Shown piece after piece: positions 58,401-64,000 of a DNA stretch of 64,000 nucleotides. A program made the translations under genes and the position numbers. Each line of letters starts with the position of its first letter. Within the stretch, counting starts at the first letter, position 1. This DNA comes from Dillenia suffruticosa (lineage: Eukaryota; Streptophyta; Magnoliopsida; Dilleniales; Dilleniaceae): assembly GCA_033439265.1 (NCBI GenBank), contig JAVTVX010000034.1, positions 15,638,501-15,702,500 on the forward strand. Reading direction: 5' to 3'. The notes under the pieces are model-generated. The model was given only the letters and a program-made list of their open reading frames with translations, had not been told where the DNA came from and made no database searches.

Positions 58401-59705
58401 TGGGAAGATCGAGCAATATGCAAAACATCGCTTTAGATTTGCAGGGAGATGATAGTAGCTCAACATTAGAACTGGCAGAATATTGCTTCTTACTGGAGGC
58501 AGAACCCAAAATTTGCTATTCAGAATATCATTCCAATAACCAGTGTCAAGTTTACAGGCCAAGAGGACTGCCAGAGTCTTTGCTGCCAAAGGCAAGCCTT
58601 TACATTTTTTGGCTATTTCTCTGCCTATATTTTCCAGTTCAGGGTAAGAATTAGACCCCTTGTTCTGAAAAGCATGGTGCTCAAACAATGACCAACAAAC
58701 CTCACTGGACATTTCTTTCAAACGATATGGCGGAAGGGCATTCATGACTGATAAAACTTCTTCATTGCGTGTTGTGACTATGATTTTACTTCCATGAGCC
58801 CCATGCATAAAAGGAACCATTAGTTCGTTCCAACAATTATAATTCTCATTCCATACATCATCTAGGACAACAAAAAACCTCTTCTTGCTCAATCTTATTT
58901 TCAAATTGCTCTGAAGCAGCTCCAAGTTCATGGTGTCCCACGACTTGCCCGTGGATGACTCCAGAACTGCTTTGGTAATATTTACAACATCAAATTCATC
59001 TGAGACACAAGCCCAAGCTTTCACATCAAAGTACTCATCAATCCTATTGTCATTGTAAACAATCTGAGAAAGAGTAGTCTTCCCAAGTCCCCCCATCCCC
59101 AAAATAGGAATTATGAGTAGTTGATTTCTTCTGTTTTCATCATCAACTATCAATAACTTGATTATGTCCTCTTTCTCTATCTCTCTACCATACACAGAAG
59201 ATTCTACTAACAAAGGCGTGGTTGGTGTTCTTCGCAAAACCCTATGCTTACTACCGGTCCTGCCTTTCAAACCAAGAACGTCCTTTTGACTTGCAATGTA
59301 TTCCAATCTATCTATGATCTTTTCTATCTTTGAACCTATTCTTTCAGGAAATGAGTTCAAAGGAGTCGAGATTAAGCTCCAATTACGTACCGGTTTTGCA
59401 ATTGCATGCTCAGTAGCCTCCAACTTGCACCTCAAAGCTTCAGTTGCTAGTTGATCCAGTATGTCCTCAGCCTCATGAACAGCATCTTTGAGCATATCTA
59501 GCCAAGTCTCCACTGCCGGATTGTCATATTGCTTTTCCTCTGCATCACCAAGAACAGCAGTGTTTGTGTAAAATGAAATCTTCAGCTTCTCTAGCAATGA
59601 ATCATTGATATTCCAGCTGTGCAGAAATTGCATGATGTCTCCATCAGCTAATTTGTCAAACAGCACTTGGAGAGCTGGTGATAGAACTGCCTCCCACCAC
59701 ACCAT
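55473..59705 (-). CDS. CC-NBS-LRR (CNL) disease resistance protein, RPP13-like 1 / R1-I2-like group, intact
   Basis: Intracellular immune receptor, 1410 aa, single exon. The Rx-type coiled coil (about 1-130) holds an EDVID-like motif, EAEDILDQLATEAL (78-91). NB-ARC (about 170-500) has the P-loop GMGGLGKTT (203-211), RNBS-A FDVKAWACVSDEFDV (about 226-240), kinase 2 FFVVLDDVW (277-285), RNBS-B GSKIIVTTR (305-313), GLPLA (370-374), RNBS-D CFAYCSIFPKDYEF (427-440) and MHD in YIMHDL (491-496). All are intact. About 850 residues of LRR (550-1395) follow, with many 'L-x-I-x-x-C-x-x-L-x-S-F/L-P' repeats. The end, DDWTKVDHIPCILM, is the family's usual C-terminus. Length is normal for the group (about 1,250-1,450). 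The known role of the family is effector recognition followed by ADP/ATP-switched resistosome assembly. ATG at 59705 starts directly with the expected 'EA-LSP-LQVLFDKLA'. It is flanked by retroelement relics but has no lesion itself. Confidence 0.96.
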   Translation of the reverse strand: MVWWEAVLSPALQVLFDKLADGDIMQFLHSWNINDSLLEKLKISFYTNTAVLGDAEEKQYDNPAVETWLDMLKDAVHEAEDILDQLATEALRCKLEATEHAIAKPVRNWSLISTPLNSFPERIGSKIEKIIDRLEYIASQKDVLGLKGRTGSKHRVLRRTPTTPLLVESSVYGREIEKEDIIKLLIVDDENRRNQLLIIPILGMGGLGKTTLSQIVYNDNRIDEYFDVKAWACVSDEFDVVNITKAVLESSTGKSWDTMNLELLQSNLKIRLSKKRFFVVLDDVWNENYNCWNELMVPFMHGAHGSKIIVTTRNEEVLSVMNALPPYRLKEMSSEVCWSLFEHHAFQNKGSNSYPELENIGREIAKKCKGLPLAAKTLAVLLACKLDTGYWNDILNSKFWVLPPVRSNILPVLMLSYYHLPANLKRCFAYCSIFPKDYEFDREKLVALWMAEGFVQQVEEGKRMEEVGDTCFSDLLSRSFFQESPHHKSRYIMHDLINDLALFVSRKRCSRLEEKSNLNQQIGVFEKTLHMSFARGKYDVFKKFQPLHEAKSLRTFLPLESPYGAGFSYLSNKVLHDLLPKLRCLRTLSLSGYCITEIADSIGNMKLLRYFDLSHTAIKALPESVSTLYNLQALLLNDCDSLTKLTIELGNLVNLRHFDISRSGLEELPIRVGNLRSLQTLPEFIVSSGSGSGIGELRYLAHIRGRLSISKLENVVDAWEGRRARLTDKQNLDELLLGWSRDIDALRDERVETDVLDFLQPHQNLQNISIEGYGGTRFPTWLGDPTYSCLIFVTLTDCEKCISLPPLGQLPSLKKLYICRMTGVKRLGAEFYGVRFSAAKAFPQLEVLSFKEMVEWEYWVFPPQGEETTEAFCSLRELYLENCHKLRMSLPAYLPSLTKLVIHECQQMVSLLPRASSLRELDLKGCDNLLLRSAEELNLLLALRIAGVPKLKHLPERLIQCLKALEVLEIFDCFDLRSLWQHDGPLHFPSLRHLIIRNCPSLTSLFYEDQEVSNKLEYLELDYCQGLEKLPHWLCSLTSLSEFIVKECPKLKSFEELVLPSKLKGFAIRGCGMEFFPEAMFQDSNMPLEYLYLSGCYDFTSFTRAMQSLPTTFKQLTIDFCPNLQTLPKGMMHHGNTFLKDLEIFNCSALTSFPAGHLPSTLKTLTICKCFNLEALPEFFMQDNDDVSLESFRLGDCTSLRTLPNCLHQLKYLDYLEIDCCPSLVSFPEGGLPVTSLKKVNITNCENLKSLPNQMQNLTSLQELLISGCPSITSFPESDLPVNLISLEVKGCQKVKPLQEWGLHRLNSLRKFSIDGGYPDMVSFPEWLLPCTLTTLHIGRLPNLQSLSIWMRHLTALEELKIQDCHKLQTLPEEDLPATLSRLEVIDCPLLERWCEDDWTKVDHIPCILM

Positions 59706-59808
59706 GATGATTTTTGAAACTTATGCTATGATTTAGAGCTCAAAGAGAAGTTCAAGAGCACTGAACAAAGACAGACTGCCGTTTGAGACCATAGACGGCT
59801 TGCCGTGG

Positions 59809-59831
59809 TTGACTTGCATGTTCAGTTGACG
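59809..59831 (-). promoter_or_regulatory. W-box cores upstream of the CNL gene
   Basis: TTGACT (59809-59814) and TTGACG (59826-59831) lie 104-126 bp upstream of the ATG. A further core on the other strand, GTCAA, is at 60182-60186. WRKY factors bind TTGAC[CT], and clusters are common in NLR promoters. The first is a full W box and the second only the core. Confidence 0.4.
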
Positions 59832-60900
59832 TTTAAGTGAAGTGGGAAAATGATTAAAAATTAAAGGAATGGACTAACATGTCAAAAAAAAAAAAAAAGA
59901 AAAAAGAAGGATTTTTAAAGTGGATCACAGCTCAGCATATTTGAATCACTGAAATTGGGACCATCTCCGATTCTTTACTTAATTAGAAATAGTTTCATGG
60001 GTCAGAGGGAGTAGAAGTTCTTAGCAAGAATTGAACCTTTTTTTTACGAGGGAATTTCAACAAGAATTCTTATGAGGGTTAGAGAGGTAAATCTACACAA
60101 TCTACACCAAACTGTACCTATTCATGAGATAAATAATTTTCATTTGGACCGTCGTGGATTGGCAGCTTGTTCAAAGTTCAAGTCAACCTCAGGGTCAAGT
60201 TAGAGAGAGAGAGAGAGTTTAGGTAGCAGCAGCCATTCCCCTAGGACTGTGACAGCTAAGCAAGAACGTTTGGTGTAATAAGTTTCATCGTTCCAGTAGT
60301 TCAATCATGCACGGAAGTTGGTCTTTAACTTGCGTGTATGTCTCGTAGAACAAAACGCGGATGCGCGTGGTTTTTGAGAAAAAGCAAAAATATTTATTTT
60401 TGAAAAGTTTTCTACGGTTACACATTAATTTTGAAATATATCTTAATATTATATATATGAGTTAACAAATATCATGCTGAATAAAACATTAAATAGGAGA
60501 TTGAGAACGGTGTATATTTTGTGGTTTACGTTCTTCTATGTGTCTTATTTTTTGGTTGTACAAATATTTGAATTTGGGATCACCAGATTATGGAAGGAGA
60601 TTTGTATCACTAGGTTGAACCGCAAACCGAGCCCCAAAAATATAAGACGTTTAGGTCATCCACGTGAGCACTTCAAAGTTTCAAGACCGCTCACAATTCA
60701 ATTCAAAGTTTATAGTGGAAAGATACTGTCAATTTATTTTATCTAACTCATTGAGAAAATTTTTTCTCTCAATCCCTAATGAGATTTTATCTCTTTCACT
60801 CTCTAGAAGTTTTCTAAATGCTTTGAGAAAATTGGAGTTTTCTACGCTTAGAAAATTTTCCTATCTTAAACTCTCACTTTTCTCTCAAACCTTTTGAGAG
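59832..60900. other. CNL upstream region and unassigned repetitive text
   Basis: There is an A run at 59885-59900, short GA repeats at 60203-60220, and from 60740 to 60900 repeated 'TTTCTCTCAA/TTGAGAGAAA' words. No gene or defined element ends were recognised. Confidence 0.35.
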
Positions 60901-61560
60901 AACTTTGGAGCTCAACCATGATGAGAGTAACGTGAGGGGTGGCTATGTATAGCCCTGAACAAGAGAGAGACGAGGGACACATGGTGGCAGTTGGCTGCAT
61001 GGGCGTCGCACCTTGCCGTTACAACCCTGCCCTTTTTTCTAAACAAGAGTTGAGTTTGAGGTTCAAACTTAGAATGGAGTTAAAAACATATCATTGGAAG
61101 CTACATAGGAGGTGAACTGGAGTGGTGCAGGGAGTGGAGTTGCAGTGTGCGGGAATGGATGGAAATGAATGAATGAACGTGGAACATGAGAAAGAGGAGA
61201 TTGAGAGAGAAAGAAGTAGAGAGAGAGAGAGAGAGAGGGATTAGAGAGAGAGAAGAGAGAAACAAGGGTAGAGGGAGAGAGAAGTCACAAACTCATTTTA
61301 TTATTGCTCTTTCTATTCCCATCCATCTTTTTATACTAATTGTTTGACCTATTATGTAATCAACATAACCAATTGCAACTACCTTGCAATTACTTAGCTT
61401 TTACAGTTGAAACTAATCATCTTGTTAGTTGGAGCCATTGAAGCTTGTTGAGAGATAGCCATTGCATTGAATCTTGTAGCTTGCTGTTACAATTTTCCCC
61501 TCCTTCGAAGCATCCTTGTCCTCAAGGATGGAAACTTAGCTCTAATGAAATCCAATTCTA
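60901..61560 (-). mobile_element. Gypsy 3' end: polyprotein tail, polypurine tract and LTR
   Basis: The minus strand has 'CTTGAGGACAAGGATGC' (the L-E-D-K-D type polyprotein end, about 61530) and then the purine-rich tract AAGGAGGGGAAAA. TGTAACAGC at 61491 is a plausible LTR start. A TATAAAAA box (minus, about 61331-61338) and CT-rich leader (61200-61290) lie inside. The LTR 3' boundary was not found, so the left limit is approximate. Confidence 0.55.
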
Positions 61561-61688
61561 CCAAGGATCCCAATGCTTGTTGATACTAACCTTTCCTTTC
61601 CTTGCTAATTTAAGAAAGTATTCTTGTAGTGCTGTAATTTCAAAGGCCTGGAAAAGTGTAGTTGGCTTTATCATTCTTAATTTGGTTT

Positions 61689-62133
61689 TGTTGGATTTAT
61701 ATGCACATACACATGCGGAAGCGTGCAATATTTTCGGAATCATAAAAGATTAGGGTTTTCGGGCATACCTAAAAAAGTAGATTGCAAAATCCGGGGAACC
61801 ACGAACCTCGATCAATCGACCTCGCCGTCGGGATGATAACCACAAAAGTCGAGCTATCACCGCAGCACCACGACACCTCAATCGAATCCGGTGACACAAA
61901 TTCTCTTCGCAGAATTTTTCTCCCTCTCTCTCAATTGACTCCTCACAATTTTTTTTGTGCAATCTTGGAATGAATTGTGCCTCCTAGGGTTTACCCTAGT
62001 TTCCATATTCCTCCGTCACCACAAATGGTAGGGAATTAAAATCCCATCAGTTACCATTTGTGCATATGGAAAGTGGGATAATTTCCTTTTTCCAAATAAG
62101 GAAAGATGCCCCACGTGGGCATTCATTCCTTCA
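61689..62133 (-). mobile_element. Copia 3' LTR (445 bp)
   Basis: On the minus strand it starts TGAAGGAATGAATGCCCACG (62133), directly after a polypurine tract, and ends AATCCAACA (61689). TG...CA ends and a length of about 0.45 kb are typical. It belongs to the RT/RNase H frame at 63282-64000. Its partner LTR lies outside the window, so no TSD can be tested. Confidence 0.75.
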
Positions 62134-62145
62134 TCTCCCACTTGC
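62134..62145 (-). other. Copia polypurine tract
   Basis: The minus strand reads GCAAGTGGGAGA immediately before the LTR. AGTGGGAGA is the common copia PPT. Confidence 0.75.
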
Positions 62146-63281
62146 ACACGAGGGCATTTTCATCCATCACGAGATCACAGCTCATGCGATCTCCTGTATC
62201 ACCCTTCTGGATTTTCATACTAGATTGGGTGTCGTGCGACTGGCGAGTACACCTGCAAATAAAGACTTCTCGATGCACCTGTTAGGATGTTCGAGGAATC
62301 GTCGTTAATAATAAAAAAAAAACATCTCGCTGTACCCCAGACACATCACATTTACATCCTTCGAGTCACTTTCCTCATCGAAAGTCATCTCCAATATATC
62401 CTCGAATGTGTATTCACTATTACGTTCGTATCCCAACGTGGATATACGTAACAGACCGGTCGGTGAATACAACACAACGATGTAATGTTGATTGGTCTTC
62501 CTTTCCCAAACTCGAATCCATCGATCTCAATTCAGCTGCTTTCCTAGACCTGCCCCTTAGACCTCAATTTATCTTCCGGGCCATAGGTAAACAGACTAAA
62601 GTAGCAAATACTGAATCAAGACTTCTAGAGACAGTCGAAAGTAAAAAAAGGGTACTTGAGATCTCACCCAATGGATCTCGGGTCTCACACAGTGGGAACG
62701 GGGATCATGAATAGATCGTCTCATGTAATTGCTCCCACTATCCCTAGTCGTCATCACACGCGGTATGAAACGCGTGTCACAGTGTTAATCCCTTATTTCT
62801 CAAAAGAGCATATGTCAGATTTCTTAACACTGTGCAGATACGGGACTCAGTCTACACATAAGACTCTACCCAGAGATCTCAGAGAGAGTGTCTCAGAGAC
62901 AATATCACTATCGCAGGTGATGTCTGAGATCTCAAATCTGGCTACTCACAGGCAATATGGATGTGGGTATTTCCATGTCGGTCATATCCCAAATGACCTC
63001 ATCCTGAACGCGTATCAGGGCGACTTTTGTTCTAGCTGGGCCACTCTCAATGCCTCTTACGACTAAAAACTGTCTCATCTCCACTCACTCAGAGTTGGAG
63101 GTGGTCGCTCGTGTGAGAGAGTCGACCTCACCTGCCTGACATATATTTTATCACATCAAAAATATACATGATATAAATAAGTGCATTATTTAAGAAAATT
63201 TAAATGTGACTGAATAATGCACAAAATCATATATAAAAATATAATAAGCATCACATCGTCAGTTTAGTACAATGAGAAAAG
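62146..63281 (-). other. Long noncoding stretch between copia RNase H and 3' LTR
   Basis: About 1.1 kb lies between the pol stop and the PPT with no convincing frame. It contains many GAGATCTCAGA/TCTGAGATCTC words and palindrome-like pieces (62640-62960). The open frames at 62406-62714 and 62656-63066 are on the opposite strand and show no domain. Confidence 0.55.
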
Positions 63282-63998
63282 TCAAAATATTCCCAAACCC
63301 AATGACTCTCTATGTGCTATAAATGAGTCTCTAGTGATGGGTTTGGTGAAGGGGTCAGCCACCATGCAATGTGTCGAGATGTACTTGACGGTCACTTCAC
63401 CCTTTTCGATGATGTCTCTAACAAAATTATATCTGGTGTCTATGTGTTTGGTCCTACTATGATACTTAGGGTCTCGAGTGTAGGCGATAGCAGCCTGATT
63501 ATCACAGTAAATCATCACTGGCCTCCCACTATCAGCCACAACCCCTAAGTCATCTAATAGTCTTCGGAGCCTAACACTCTCCTGAATTGCGACTGAGCAA
63601 GCTACAAACTCAGCCTCCATCGTAGATAAAGCTACACAGGTCTGCTTCTTGCTGCTCCAAGAAATGGCACCGCCATTGAGTAAGAAGGCAAAACCTGATG
63701 TCGATTTGCGCTTATCCAGATCACCGCCCCAGTCGGCGTCTGAATATCCTATGAGGCGCAAATCCCCTCTCCCATAACACAAGGAGTAGCTCGCAGTTCC
63801 CTTGAGATATCTAAAAATCCTTTTCACTGCTCTCCAGTGACCCCTTCCAGGATTTGATTGATATCTACTCACCAGACCGACTGCGTAACATATGTCTGGT
63901 CGTGTACACAACATCGCATACATCAGACTTCCCACTGCGCTGGAATAAGGGATTTTACGCATCTCCCTTATATCTTCCTGAGTTTTCGGGCACATCTC
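63282..63998 (-). CDS. Ty1/copia pol C-terminus: RT end and RNase H, open and running off the window
   Basis: At least 237 uninterrupted codons continue past the right edge. The RT tail has 'YSSAVGSLMYAMLCTRPDIC' and 'VSRYQSNPGRGHWRAVKRI'. RNase H has 'YSDADWGGDLDKRKSTSGF' (first catalytic Asp), 'ALSTMEAEFVA' (Glu), 'IYCDNQAAIAYTRDPKYHSR' (Asp) and 'TKHIDTRYNFVRDII'. It ends 'VADPFTKPI...SLGLGIF'. The absence of stops and the intact PPT and LTR make this the youngest retroelement in the window. The start of the frame is beyond 64000. Confidence 0.93.
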   Translation of the reverse strand, partial: EMCPKTQEDIREMRKIPYSSAVGSLMYAMLCTRPDICYAVGLVSRYQSNPGRGHWRAVKRIFRYLKGTASYSLCYGRGDLRLIGYSDADWGGDLDKRKSTSGFAFLLNGGAISWSSKKQTCVALSTMEAEFVACSVAIQESVRLRRLLDDLGVVADSGRPVMIYCDNQAAIAYTRDPKYHSRTKHIDTRYNFVRDIIEKGEVTVKYISTHCMVADPFTKPITRDSFIAHRESLGLGIF

Positions 63999-64000
63999 AA

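Noticed and set aside
55477..58654. Plus-strand and alternative-frame ORFs across the CNL
   Set aside because: They are shadows of the 1410-codon minus-strand gene.
62406..63066. Plus-strand frames in the copia spacer
   Set aside because: They are antisense to the retroelement, without domain or start context.
1..64000. CRISPR arrays, tRNA, rRNA, riboswitches, prokaryotic operons
   Set aside because: None were seen; the regular repeats are plant transposon arrays, and the tRNA-like signal at 1104-1200 belongs to a SINE.

Overview
This window looks like heterochromatin-like, transposon-dense nuclear DNA from a flowering plant, most likely a eudicot. The evidence is long AT-rich noncoding stretches, Ty1/copia and Ty3/gypsy relics, CACTA DNA transposons, an Au-type SINE and one intact plant CNL (CC-NBS-LRR) immune receptor gene. 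I see no bacterial features, rRNA, tRNA or CRISPR.

Layout. 1-530: decayed gypsy reverse transcriptase (minus). 1092-1305: Au-like SINE with a 12-bp target-site duplication (TSD). 4754-11390: CACTA element X (TSD TAA/TAA), with a block of gypsy fragments nested at about 5970-9167. 11391-16157: spacer with an LTR-like block and a tandem duplication. 16158-22056: CACTA element Y (TSD TAT/TAT), an inverted relative of X. 23097-28590: two diverged direct repeats, one split by a 3.7-kb solo LTR (24626-28347). 29750-30665: copia RT/RNase H fragment (minus). 30666 to about 52142: a very large CACTA-like element Z inserted in that copia. The missing copia 5' half resumes at 52145-53532.

Element Z carries the first exon of a CACTA TNPD-type transposase and a Transposase_24-like gene. 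It also carries a 'putative plant transposon protein' relative and an intron-containing Ulp1 (C48) protease-like pseudogene on the opposite strand. GC-rich minisatellite islands and AT-rich tandem arrays separate these genes. Z was later hit by a solo LTR (35588-37840) inside the Ulp1-like gene and by a gypsy element with a 3.3-kb LTR and a broken gag (44772-49722). E2F-like palindromes (TTGGCGCC type) lie just upstream of both transposase genes.

55473-59705 (minus) is the only gene that looks functional: an intronless 1410-codon CNL with all NB-ARC motifs and a natural C-terminus, with W-box cores upstream. The right edge (60900-64000) holds a gypsy 3' end with LTR and an open copia RT/RNase H frame with its PPT and 3' LTR.

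The order of events can be read from the nesting: copia first, then CACTA Z into it, then LTR elements into Z. X and Y are separate insertions of the same CACTA family in opposite orientations. All assignments come from reading motifs by eye; no database search was run.
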